A stretch of DNA of 64,000 nt from SYAC01 sp046048055 (GTDB taxonomy: Bacteria; Planctomycetota; Phycisphaerae; Phycisphaerales; SM1A02). Positions 7,565 to 16,025 of the stretch are shown in pieces. The notes below the pieces were generated by a model. The model was given only the letters and a program-made list of their open reading frames with translations. It did no database searches and was not told where the DNA came from. The DNA is taken from assembly GCA_046048055.1 (NCBI GenBank), contig JBJOGW010000002.1:1-64000 (forward strand), written 5' to 3'. How positions within the stretch are numbered: the first letter of the stretch is position 1; each line of letters starts with the position of its first letter. The translations under genes were made by a program, and so were the position numbers.

Positions 7565-9628
7565 ATGATCGAGCTGCCCCGAGCCTTGCGTAACTGGTCC
7601 CTCGCCGTGATCGCCGCGTTGGCGGCTTGGCAGGCTTCATGGGCGAACCAGCTCCCTGTCTCGCAGCGATCAGGCGTGGGCGCCGTCCCCTACTTTCAGG
7701 GCAGCTCGCGCGGGGTCACGTTCCGAACCTATGCGCCCAACGCCCAGGAAGTCTCCGTCAGCGGCACGTTCAACTTCTGGAGCGTCACGTCGCACCGGCT
7801 GGCATCCGAGGGCAACGGCTGGTGGAGCGGCGACGTGCCCAACATCACCACCAATGCGCAGTACAAGTTCGCGATCAAGTACAACAACAGTTGGCTCTTC
7901 AGGAACGATCCGCGTGCCCGCCGCGTGACCAGCAGCGTGGGCAACAGCGTGGTCTACAACCCCGACAGCTACGTCTGGCAGGTGAACGATTTCCAGATCG
8001 ACAGCTGGAACGAACTGGTGATCTACGAGATCCACCTGGGCACATTCGGCGAGTCCGCGGACGGCACGCCCCCCGCAACCTTCCAGGACGCCATCGAGAA
8101 GCTGGACTACCTGAAGGACCTGGGCATCAACTGCATCAGCCTGATGCCCATCAACGAGTTCCCGGGTGACCTGAGCTGGGGCTACAACCCCAGCCATCCC
8201 TTCAGCGTCGAGAGTGCGTACGGCCATCCCGACGACCTGAAGCGGTTCGTCGACGAGGCGCATGCCCGCGGCATCGCGGTGCTGAACGACGTGATCTACA
8301 ACCACTGGGGCCCCACGGATCTGGACCTGTGGCGTTATGACGGGTGGAGCCAGAACGGCCGGGGCGGAATCTTCTTCTACCAGGACGCGCGGGCCAACAC
8401 GCCATGGGGTGACACCAGGCCGGACTACAACCGCGGCGAGGTGCGCCAGTACATCCGCGACAACGCGATCCTCTGGCTGGACGAGTTCCGCATGGACGGC
8501 CTGCGGTGGGATGCCACCAAGTTCATGCGACGCACCGATCAGAACGGCCAGGAACTGCCCGAAGGCTGGAGCCTGCTCCAGTGGTGCAACAACGAGATCG
8601 ACGCCCTGTACCCGGGCAAGATCTCGGTGGCCGAGGACTTCGACGACAACGACTGGATCAGCAAGCCCACGGGCGCCGGGGGAGCGGGCTTTGACAGCCA
8701 GTGGGACTGGTTCGTGCACAACGTGCGCGACGTGATCCAGCAGACCAGCGACTCCAACCGGGACATGTGGAAGATTCACGAGTCGATCACGCACAGCTAC
8801 AACGGCGACCACGTGCAGCGGGTGATCTACGTGGAGAGCCATGACGAGGTGGCCAACGGCAAGCAGCGCATGAGCAGCACCATCAGCCCGAACGATCCGG
8901 GCAACTGGTATGCCCGCAAGCGCAGCACGCTGGGCGCCGCGGTCACCTTCTTCAGTCCGGGCATTCCGTTCCTGTTCCAGGGTCAGGAGATGCTCGAGGA
9001 CGGCTGGTTCACCGACACCGACCCGCTCGACTGGTCCAAGACCCAGACCTACGCGGGCATCGTGAGCCTGTACCGGGACATGATCTCGCTGCGGCGCAAC
9101 CTGACCGGGGTGACGCGCGGCCTGACCGGGCCCAACACCAACGTGCATCACGTGAACAACTGGAACAAGGTGATCGGCTGGCACCGCTGGATGAACGGCG
9201 GCGAGGGCGACGACGTGATCGTGCTCTGCAACTTCAGCACGTGGCCCATGCAGAACTACCGGATCGGCATGCCGCGGCCCGGCATGTGGAAGTGCCGGCT
9301 GAACAGCGACTGGAGCGGCTACTCCAGCGACTACGCCAACACGCTCTGCGTGGATGTGGAGGCCAATGGCGGCCCGCATGATGGCCTGCCGCACAGCGCC
9401 AACTTCAACATCGGCGCGTATTCCTTCGTGGTCTACTCGCAGGGCGACGAGGTGCGGCCCCCACTGGCGGGCGATCTCGACGGCAGCTGCTCGGTCGACG
9501 CCGGCGACATCGCGGCCATGCTGCTGATGTTCGGCGAGACTGGCGGCGCGGCCGACCTGGATGGCAGCGGCCAGGTGGACGCCGGCGACATCGGCAGCCT
9601 CCTGCTGCTGTTCGGCAGCGGCTGCTGA
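7565..9628 (+). CDS. Secreted GH13 family protein, branching-enzyme/alpha-amylase-like, with paired dockerin-like repeats
   Basis: The 687-residue protein has a signal peptide (about residues 1-28) and an N-terminal CBM48-like beta domain (about 40-140, with RTYAPNAQEVSVSGTFNFW). A GH13 barrel follows, whose catalytic triad is visible as Asp316 in LRWDATKF, Glu357 in VAEDF and Asp427 in ESHDEVANG. The SHDEV motif and the CBM48-barrel layout resemble glycogen branching enzymes more than simple amylases, but those are normally cytoplasmic. The last 50 residues hold two calcium-loop-like repeats (GDLDGSCSVDAGDIAAMLLM and its copy), as in dockerins. AGGAGA lies about 9 bases before the ATG. It probably acts on alpha-glucans outside the cytoplasm; the exact reaction is uncertain. 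Confidence 0.85.
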   Translation: MIELPRALRNWSLAVIAALAAWQASWANQLPVSQRSGVGAVPYFQGSSRGVTFRTYAPNAQEVSVSGTFNFWSVTSHRLASEGNGWWSGDVPNITTNAQYKFAIKYNNSWLFRNDPRARRVTSSVGNSVVYNPDSYVWQVNDFQIDSWNELVIYEIHLGTFGESADGTPPATFQDAIEKLDYLKDLGINCISLMPINEFPGDLSWGYNPSHPFSVESAYGHPDDLKRFVDEAHARGIAVLNDVIYNHWGPTDLDLWRYDGWSQNGRGGIFFYQDARANTPWGDTRPDYNRGEVRQYIRDNAILWLDEFRMDGLRWDATKFMRRTDQNGQELPEGWSLLQWCNNEIDALYPGKISVAEDFDDNDWISKPTGAGGAGFDSQWDWFVHNVRDVIQQTSDSNRDMWKIHESITHSYNGDHVQRVIYVESHDEVANGKQRMSSTISPNDPGNWYARKRSTLGAAVTFFSPGIPFLFQGQEMLEDGWFTDTDPLDWSKTQTYAGIVSLYRDMISLRRNLTGVTRGLTGPNTNVHHVNNWNKVIGWHRWMNGGEGDDVIVLCNFSTWPMQNYRIGMPRPGMWKCRLNSDWSGYSSDYANTLCVDVEANGGPHDGLPHSANFNIGAYSFVVYSQGDEVRPPLAGDLDGSCSVDAGDIAAMLLMFGETGGAADLDGSGQVDAGDIGSLLLLFGSGC

Positions 9629-9640
9629 GCCCGCCCGGCC

Positions 9641-10381
9641 TCACTTCCTGAACTTGCGGCTCGCCTTCTTCTGGGCGGCCGCCATGGCCTCGGCCTGCTG
9701 ACGCTCCTGCTCGGCCTTGCGCTCGGCCGCGGCTCGCTTCTCCTGGACACGAATCTCGTCCGCGTTCACCTTGCGGTGCACCTCGTTGCACACGCGGGCG
9801 TGCACCACGATGATGGGCAGCGTGCCCATGGCGAAGGGCTTCAGCCGCGGATCGTCGCAGTTCTCGTACTGCCACTGGTACATCTGCAACGTGCGCGGCT
9901 GGCGGAGCGACTGCTCCCACAGGTACTCGCGATCCAGCTCCGCTCCAGTCAGGGCCGAGAGCCGATCCAGCACGGCCTGCTGATCCGAGTCGAGCGAAAC
10001 AGGAACCGTCACGTCGGATGCCGCCGCGGCCTTGGAAAGGATCAACTTGACGGCATTGTGGTTGGTGACCAGGCGATGGCCCAGGTCGCGAACCGCCACG
10101 GATTCACCTCGTTCCCGGACCAGCTCTCCCAACGCGATCTCCATCAGGGCGTCGGCCATGGCCAGCTCGGCGAAACGGTTGGCGGCGATCTCGGCATTGA
10201 AGTCCGCCGGCTTGGGGCGGGCCGGCGGGAACGGATTGCCGTCCTCGTCGAGCAGCGGCGCGGGCTGCGACGCGGCATCCGCCTCGTCCTCGGCAGCCCA
10301 GGCCGATCCCGCCGGCGAGGCGGCCAGCGTGGCGGCGAGCAGGCATGCGTGCATCGATCGGGACAGGAATGCGGGGTGCAT
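9641..10381 (-). CDS. DUF4142-like exported protein
   Basis: The 246-residue product has a signal peptide ending near SAWAAE and an acidic, Pro-rich linker. A helical domain of about 140 residues follows, with the pattern typical of DUF4142 proteins (FAELAMADALMEIALGELVR, then VRDLGHRLVTNHNAV). These have a ferritin-like four-helix fold and are often envelope or stress associated. The last 45 residues are a highly charged Lys/Glu/Gln/Ala helix, probably coiled coil. It follows the TonB-dependent receptor gene by 10 bases and should be co-transcribed with it. Its biochemical role is unknown, and it could be an accessory of the uptake system. It converges on the GH13 gene with only 12 bases between stops. 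Confidence 0.75.
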   Translation of the reverse strand: MHPAFLSRSMHACLLAATLAASPAGSAWAAEDEADAASQPAPLLDEDGNPFPPARPKPADFNAEIAANRFAELAMADALMEIALGELVRERGESVAVRDLGHRLVTNHNAVKLILSKAAAASDVTVPVSLDSDQQAVLDRLSALTGAELDREYLWEQSLRQPRTLQMYQWQYENCDDPRLKPFAMGTLPIIVVHARVCNEVHRKVNADEIRVQEKRAAAERKAEQERQQAEAMAAAQKKASRKFRK

Positions 10382-10391
10382 GGGGGCTCCT

Positions 10392-13300
10392 TCAGAAGAT
10401 GAGCGTGAAGGTCAGACCGAACTGCAGGTCGATGCCTGCGGTGTACGTGGAGTTGAGGCCGGAGAACCCGTCGGGTGTCTCGTACTGCGTCTCGCGGGCA
10501 GGGTTGGTCAGGTTCTTGGCGGCGAAGTTGAACGCGAAGCCCCAGAGCAGCGGCTGCCGAAGGGTGAAGTTGAGCGTGCCGTAGGGCATCTGGAAGATGC
10601 CCGGAATGAGCTGCGTTCCACCCACGTTGGGCGCCGAGACCAGCGACTTGCCCTGGTAGTTGTAGAACAGGCCCAGCTGCGTGCCCAGCGGCTCGTAGTC
10701 GTAGGTCACGTTCACGTTGAACAGGTAGTCCGGCGTGGCGGTCATGGGCACCTCGGTCAGATTGATGCCATAGAACGCGAAGTCATCGATGTCCTGCTGG
10801 AGCAGCTTCACGTTGGAGTCCATCCAGGTGAAGTTGAATCCCGCGGCAAGCCCGCGGAATTCCTCGCCCAGCAGCGGCTCGGCGGTGATGCGGGCCTCCA
10901 CCTCCACGCCGAACAGCGTGGCGCTGGGGTAGTTGAAGGCGCTGGTGTAGTCGCCGAACACGGCGAAGCGCTGCGCGTACTGGATGGGCTGGTCGATGTC
11001 CTTGTAGAAGGCCGAGCCCGAGACCAGCCAGCCCTCGTGGGGTGTCCAGTCCAGCCGAAGGTCGTAGTTGTCCAGGCTGCTCATCTGCAGCTGCGGGTTG
11101 CCGATGAAGATCGGTCCGCCCACGTACTCGTACTGCACCACCGGCACGATCTCGAAGAAGTTCGGACGAGCCAGCGTGCGGGCATAGGCCGCCCGGAACA
11201 CCAGATCGTCGAGGATGTTCCAGTTGAACCCGATCATCGGGAGCCAGTCCACCTGGTCGATCGACGAGTCGAAGAGCGGATTGCCGCTCACGAACAGGAT
11301 GGTCTGGGCCGGGTCGTTGGGGTCCACGCCCAGGGCACCAGGATCGGCCAATGACGACACCGTGGTGCTCATGTTCGTGGTCTCGTAGCGGACGCCACCG
11401 ACGATGTTCATCGTGTCGTTGAGCGGCAGGTCGATCATGCCGTAGCCCGCCGCGATCAGCTGGCTGCCGTCGTATGGCGTGTCCTGCTCGCTGGCCAGGA
11501 TCGGATGGTCCTCGCTGGGGAACACGGCGCTCCAGGGGTCGTTCCAGTCGCCGACGTAGGACGTGTTGGGATCGAGCGAGTTGGTGAAGGTGCTCTGTCG
11601 GTACTCGCGGCTGAGCGAGTCGATGAACATGCCGGCCTTGATGTAGCCCTCGCGGTCGTTCCACTGCAGGAACGGCAGCTTGATGTTCAGGGCCCCCTGG
11701 TCGCTGGACTCCTCGTTGTAGTAGTTGATGTGCTGCACCCAGCCCGCCGAAGCGAAGGGCACCAGTCGATCATTGATGGTCCAGGTGGGGAACGGGTTGG
11801 TGATCACCGGACCGATGGGCGGCGGGAACAGGATGCCGTTGGGAGGGCCCCAGATCGAGGCGAACTGGGTCTGGTCCGGCTGATTCTCGATGGCCTTGCT
11901 GAACGAGACCCGCCAGTCGATCGTGGGCGCGCCGAAGCCGATGGGCTCCGGGATCGGCTCCCCCTCGGCCGGCCCAAGGAATCCCAGCGTGTGCTCGCCG
12001 TTCAGGATGAGGGCCTGTGTGGTGACCTGGGTGTAGTCGAGCGTCTCCAGTCGCTGCCAAGGCGCCTCGTCGTTGGTGGGCGGCGCGTTGCCCGGCCCGA
12101 ATGGATCGTCGACGTTGTAGTCGGGGAAGTAGTAGTCCTTGCCGCGCGTGTCCGTGAGCAGCACGGCCTGGCTCTCCGAGAGCTTGGTGTAGATGAACTT
12201 GGCGCCGAACTTGTGCTCCTCGGTCTGGAAGCCCGTCGTGCCCAGACCACCCCACTGCACCGACTGGGTCCCCTGCGTCACGTCGTAGAGGCCCGTGATG
12301 AAGTTGCCCCCTGGGGGCGGCGTGCCATTGATGAGGGGCTCCAGAGGCCGGCCGGGCCCAGGCTGCTGCCACTGGTTCAACTGTCCATTGTCGTAGGCAC
12401 TGGCGCCAGCCTCGTAGAAGAAGTTGGCGAACGCGCCCACCTTGAAGTCGTCGTCCACCTCCCAGCTGTCGCCGGCCGCGGCGTTCCACTTGTAGATGGG
12501 CGGTGCGTTTCCGAACTGGGTCCCCGTCGGATTGCCGGACCAGGACTGCCCCACGAGCTCGGGGTAGGTCTGCAGCACGTCGTTGTTGCCCCAGAAGTCC
12601 AGCTTTCCGCCGGGATAGGTCAGGAACTGGCCATCCTTCACCTGGGAGTTGGTGCCGTACTGGGCGCGGAACTGCAGGATGGGCTCGTCGGGAATGTCCC
12701 GCAGCACCACGTTCACGCCACCACCCGAGGCCTCACCCTGCAGGTCGGGCGTGAAGCTCTTGCTGACCTGAATGCTCTGGATCACCGAGGCCGGGAACTG
12801 GTCCAGCTGCACGGCACGCTTGCCGGGCGTGGACACCGGAAGGCGCACGCTGTCGAGCAGCACGCTCACGTATCGGTCCGGCAGGCCGCGGACCACGGCG
12901 TACTTGCCTTCCTGCAGGGTGGCTCCGGGCACCAGGAGCAATGCCGCCGCCGCGTCGCCGGCACCCGAGCGGGAGATGGTCTCCACCCCCAGCACATCCA
13001 GCAGCTGCGGGCTCTCCAGTCGCAGCATGAAGTCGCCGGGCTGCAGCGTGACGATGGGCGCGATCTCGGGCGGCGTGAGCACCGAGATGGGTCCCAGATC
13101 CTGCTGCTCCACCGCGGCGTCCTGGGCCACCACCTCCTCCAGCTCCTCGAACTCGCCGGCCATCGAGGCCTCGACGTCGGTGAGCTGCCCCTCGGTCACC
13201 TGCACGTTGGGCCGCACCTCGCGCACGTACCCGTCCTTGGTGAACACCAGCGTGTAGGTGCCCGGGGCCACGTTGGGAATGGAGAACGATCCTGCCTCCG

Positions 13301-13484
13301 TGGTGAGCACCCGGGCCCGGGTTCCCATGATGGAGACCGCCACACCCGCGACCGGAACCCCGAAGTCCCTGTCGGAGACGGAACCTCGCACCGTGCCGCC
13401 GACCGGCGCCTGAGCCATCGCCGGGACGCATGCGACGATCAGCGGCACCAGCGATGCCGCGTGCAATCGTCCGCCGATCACCAT
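10392..13484 (-). CDS. TonB-dependent outer membrane receptor with carboxypeptidase-regulatory-like N-terminal domain
   Basis: The 1030-residue protein has a signal peptide (cleavage near AMAQA) and a carboxypeptidase-regulatory-like beta domain (about residues 28-105, with VRGSVSDRDFGVPVAGVAVS). A plug domain follows (about 145-260, with YAVVRGLPDRYVSVLLDSVR), and the rest forms a 22-strand-type barrel ending in the aromatic terminus FTLIF that outer membrane proteins need for assembly. The regulatory-like domain resembles that of receptors for oligosaccharides or other large ligands, but the substrate cannot be told from sequence. The start overlaps the end of the TPR lipoprotein gene by 7 bases. 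The receptor would draw energy from the ExbB-ExbD-TonB system encoded divergently. Confidence 0.9.
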   Translation of the reverse strand: MVIGGRLHAASLVPLIVACVPAMAQAPVGGTVRGSVSDRDFGVPVAGVAVSIMGTRARVLTTEAGSFSIPNVAPGTYTLVFTKDGYVREVRPNVQVTEGQLTDVEASMAGEFEELEEVVAQDAAVEQQDLGPISVLTPPEIAPIVTLQPGDFMLRLESPQLLDVLGVETISRSGAGDAAAALLLVPGATLQEGKYAVVRGLPDRYVSVLLDSVRLPVSTPGKRAVQLDQFPASVIQSIQVSKSFTPDLQGEASGGGVNVVLRDIPDEPILQFRAQYGTNSQVKDGQFLTYPGGKLDFWGNNDVLQTYPELVGQSWSGNPTGTQFGNAPPIYKWNAAAGDSWEVDDDFKVGAFANFFYEAGASAYDNGQLNQWQQPGPGRPLEPLINGTPPPGGNFITGLYDVTQGTQSVQWGGLGTTGFQTEEHKFGAKFIYTKLSESQAVLLTDTRGKDYYFPDYNVDDPFGPGNAPPTNDEAPWQRLETLDYTQVTTQALILNGEHTLGFLGPAEGEPIPEPIGFGAPTIDWRVSFSKAIENQPDQTQFASIWGPPNGILFPPPIGPVITNPFPTWTINDRLVPFASAGWVQHINYYNEESSDQGALNIKLPFLQWNDREGYIKAGMFIDSLSREYRQSTFTNSLDPNTSYVGDWNDPWSAVFPSEDHPILASEQDTPYDGSQLIAAGYGMIDLPLNDTMNIVGGVRYETTNMSTTVSSLADPGALGVDPNDPAQTILFVSGNPLFDSSIDQVDWLPMIGFNWNILDDLVFRAAYARTLARPNFFEIVPVVQYEYVGGPIFIGNPQLQMSSLDNYDLRLDWTPHEGWLVSGSAFYKDIDQPIQYAQRFAVFGDYTSAFNYPSATLFGVEVEARITAEPLLGEEFRGLAAGFNFTWMDSNVKLLQQDIDDFAFYGINLTEVPMTATPDYLFNVNVTYDYEPLGTQLGLFYNYQGKSLVSAPNVGGTQLIPGIFQMPYGTLNFTLRQPLLWGFAFNFAAKNLTNPARETQYETPDGFSGLNSTYTAGIDLQFGLTFTLIF

Positions 13485-14782
13485 GGAGCCTTCAGCCCGG
13501 ACCGGATGGAACGGATCGTGGCCCGCATGTCCGCGGGGGGCTCCACGCCCGATCGCACCATGGAGAGGCAGGTCAGGCAGAGGTCCTCCGCCCGGGGCCG
13601 CGCGTTGGGGTTCAGGGCACCGGCCTCCAGCGCCAGGCGCCAGATGCGGAGTGCCTCGTCGCGATCACCCGCATCCACCATCGCTTCCGCCAGCGGCCGC
13701 AGCACGTCGGCCCGGTCGATGTCGACCACCTCGGACGTGCCGGATCGATACCGCGCGAGCGTGTCCTGGATCACCCGCCGAGCCTGCCCGGGCTGACCTT
13801 GCCGCAGCAGGCCACGGGCCAGGTCCCGGGCGATCACGCCGACCGTGTCCGGCGTGAAGTCGTAGTTGCGGAACTGCTCGCAGGCCTGCGCCAACTCCGC
13901 AGCGGCATCGTCGCGACGGCCGGCAGCGGCCAGTCGATCGGCCATGCGCACCCGAAGCTCGATCTGCAGGTCGATCGGAAGGCCGGGAGCAGCGTCGCGG
14001 ATGGCCTTCTCGGCCCGGGCCACGCGCACGCTGTCGCCGGGAACGCGCTCCCAGACCGCCAGATAGCCATCCACCCCGGATCGAACCACGTCGAATGCCT
14101 TGGTGGCGATGGCGGCATCAAAGGCGTCGCACTGCCGATCCAGATCCTCCAGCGAAGTTCCGGAGACCAGTTCCGCCTCGACACGTCCCGTGCGTTCCTG
14201 CGGGACCTGACCGGCAAACTGCCTCGCCTGGTCCACATCTCCCAGCGCTGCCAGGCCGATGGCGATCTCCGTCAGCAGCTGTTCACGCATCCAGCCCTCT
14301 GTTCCAGCGGACCCCTCCAGCGCCTCCTGCAGCAGCGCGGTCGCCCGATCGGGTTCGCCGGACCGGGCCAACGCCTGGGCCGCCAAGGCCATGACCTCAG
14401 CACGGCGCCAGTCCTTGATCGCTTCGGCGTGACGCAACGCGGTGTCCACCATCCCAAGCTCGATGGCCGTCGCAGCCACCTCACGCTGCAGCCGCGACTT
14501 GATGCGCTCGTGGGCCCGTGTCTCAGGACTTGAGGCGACCGACCACGCGTCGTCGATCATCCCGGCTCGCCAGGCCCCTGCCGCGACCGGGGTCGATGTG
14601 CCGGCGTTCCGGGTCGAGGGCGTCACCGGCACCGCCGCGGAGGGCGTCTCCGCAGCAGGGATGGGGGTGACGACAGGATCGGTCGCGTGATCACCCGCCG
14701 TGCAGCCGGCGCCGAGCGCGGTGAAGACAGTCACGGCGCACGCGATGCAACGGACCGCAGGGATGGCTTGGAACCTGATCAT
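13478..14782 (-). CDS. TPR-repeat lipoprotein upstream of the TonB-dependent receptor
   Basis: The start at 14782 was chosen because it gives a signal sequence ending in the lipobox LGAGC (Cys near residue 24); a longer frame adds 22 non-signal residues. The 434-residue mature chain is almost entirely Ala-rich helical hairpins with tetratricopeptide spacing (for example GEPDRATALLQEALEGS and GQPGQARRVIQDTLARY), after a Thr/Pro/Ala linker of about 45 residues. TPR lipoproteins usually act as scaffolds at the envelope. The gene overlaps the receptor gene, so the two products are probably partners. It has no visible ribosome binding site and no TAnnnT hexamer next to the start. Confidence 0.75.
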   Translation of the reverse strand: MIRFQAIPAVRCIACAVTVFTALGAGCTAGDHATDPVVTPIPAAETPSAAVPVTPSTRNAGTSTPVAAGAWRAGMIDDAWSVASSPETRAHERIKSRLQREVAATAIELGMVDTALRHAEAIKDWRRAEVMALAAQALARSGEPDRATALLQEALEGSAGTEGWMREQLLTEIAIGLAALGDVDQARQFAGQVPQERTGRVEAELVSGTSLEDLDRQCDAFDAAIATKAFDVVRSGVDGYLAVWERVPGDSVRVARAEKAIRDAAPGLPIDLQIELRVRMADRLAAAGRRDDAAAELAQACEQFRNYDFTPDTVGVIARDLARGLLRQGQPGQARRVIQDTLARYRSGTSEVVDIDRADVLRPLAEAMVDAGDRDEALRIWRLALEAGALNPNARPRAEDLCLTCLSMVRSGVEPPADMRATIRSIRSGLKAPW

Positions 14783-15062
14783 CTTGGCTGTGCGGCGGGA
14801 TGGCGAGTGTGCGTGGCCTCCTTTCAGTTCCTCCAAGCCCGCGGTCAAGAAACTGTTCAGAAGGCGTTGTGACTCTGTTCACGGTGCCTGCGAGGCGAGC
14901 CGCTGGTGGCGCGTTCAAGCCGGACGGTTTCGGACACGCAATCTGAACGCTTCCTTCACGATCCCCTTGCCGGAGAGATCTAGCCTGCCCCGCTTCCATC
15001 GTCGACGGCGATCCGTCGCCTCGCGTGCTCAAGACCATTTCTCCCGCGCCGTCACAATCCTC
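14783..15062. other. 280-bp divergent regulatory region between receptor and TonB operons
   Basis: No gene is seen here. The left half holds phased direct repeats (14842-14881, listed separately). The right half holds an AT-richer patch (CACAAT near 15052) just before the DUF3450 start, but no clear sigma-70 promoter pair. The region must carry the promoters for both divergent units. Confidence 0.6.
14842..14881 (+). promoter_or_regulatory. PHO-box-like phased direct repeats upstream of the TonB operon
   Basis: CGGTCAA (14842), CTGTTCA (14853), GCGTTGT (14864) and CTGTTCA (14875) start exactly 11 bases apart; the second and fourth are identical. PhoB boxes are tandem CTGTCAT-like 7-mers with an 11-bp period. 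The match is partial, so the regulator is inferred. Confidence 0.35.
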
Positions 15063-16025
15063 ATGCCTCACCTGCACATCCTTCTTCTCGCAGCAGCCGC
15101 GACGCACGCAGCCGTGCCTGCGGTCCTTCAGGATTCCGTGGCCGGTCGCCTGACGCCGCGACCTCCGGCCCGATCCGTCGTCGAACCTCCGGTGGATCGG
15201 CAAGTCCCAACGAGCACCCCGGATGCCGCCGTCGAACCGGCTGGGGAAGGCCCAAGGGGGCCGAGCCCTGAACAGGCCATGGACAACGCGATGCCGCAGT
15301 CCGACGAGCGCGACGCCGATGGAGGCGAGCAGCCGCCGTCCGTGGAGGAGACCCGCCTGACGCTGTCCAAGTGGATCGAGACCCAGCAGATCATCGCCAA
15401 GGAGCGCAATGACTGGCAGCAGGGCAAGGAAATCCTGGAGGGACGCGTGGAGCTGGTGAGCAAGGAGGTGAGCCAGCTCAAGGAGCGCATCGCCCAGTCC
15501 GAGTCGGCGGTGGCCGAGTCCAACCGCAAGCGGGACAGGCTGGCGGAGGAGAACGCGCAACTCAAGCAGACCGGCGCCCAGTTGGCTTCGGCCGTCACGA
15601 CGATGGAGGCCGAGGTCCGCAAGCTGGCCGCGTTGGCCCCCGAGGGCGTGGCCACCAAGCTGGCACCGCTGCTGCAGCGCATTCCCGCCAATCCAGACAC
15701 CACACGCGTGAGCGCCGCCGAGAGGTTCCAGAACGTGCTGGGCATCCTGAACGAGTTGAACAAGGCCAACAGCGAGATCACCATCGCCTACGAGGTCCGC
15801 CAGATGGCCGACGGATCCTCGAGCGAGGTGCAGGTGATCTACGTGGGGCTGGCCCAGGCGTACTACCTGAGCCCGCGCGGCGAGGCCGGCATCGGCAAGC
15901 CGACGGCCGAGGGCTGGGTCTGGCGAGCGGCTCCCAGCGAGGCCGGTCGCATCTACACCGCCCTGGAGATCATCCAGGGCAAGCATCCGCCCGCGTTCGT
16001 GGGCCTTCCCATCTCCATCCAATGA
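15063..16025 (+). CDS. DUF3450 family periplasmic coiled-coil protein
   Basis: The start at 15063 is taken because it gives a signal peptide (MPHLHILLLAAAATHAAVP); the open frame upstream is non-coding in character. The 320-residue product has a Pro-rich linker and a long coiled coil (about residues 95-195, with KEILEGRVELVSKEVSQLKE). The C-terminal domain ends with the family pattern AYYLSPRGEAGIG and WVWRAAPSEAGRIYTAL. In gammaproteobacteria DUF3450 genes sit directly before a TtpC/ExbB-ExbD-TonB-TPR cluster, the TonB2-type systems, exactly as here. The protein is thought to work with the proton channel in the periplasm. It overlaps the next gene by ATGA. Confidence 0.85.
   Translation: MPHLHILLLAAAATHAAVPAVLQDSVAGRLTPRPPARSVVEPPVDRQVPTSTPDAAVEPAGEGPRGPSPEQAMDNAMPQSDERDADGGEQPPSVEETRLTLSKWIETQQIIAKERNDWQQGKEILEGRVELVSKEVSQLKERIAQSESAVAESNRKRDRLAEENAQLKQTGAQLASAVTTMEAEVRKLAALAPEGVATKLAPLLQRIPANPDTTRVSAAERFQNVLGILNELNKANSEITIAYEVRQMADGSSSEVQVIYVGLAQAYYLSPRGEAGIGKPTAEGWVWRAAPSEAGRIYTALEIIQGKHPPAFVGLPISIQ

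Noticed and set aside
11505..13796. 763-residue plus-strand open frame opposite the TonB-dependent receptor
   Set aside because: The receptor on the minus strand has signal peptide, plug and barrel; the antisense frame is Val/Gly/Arg-rich shadow.
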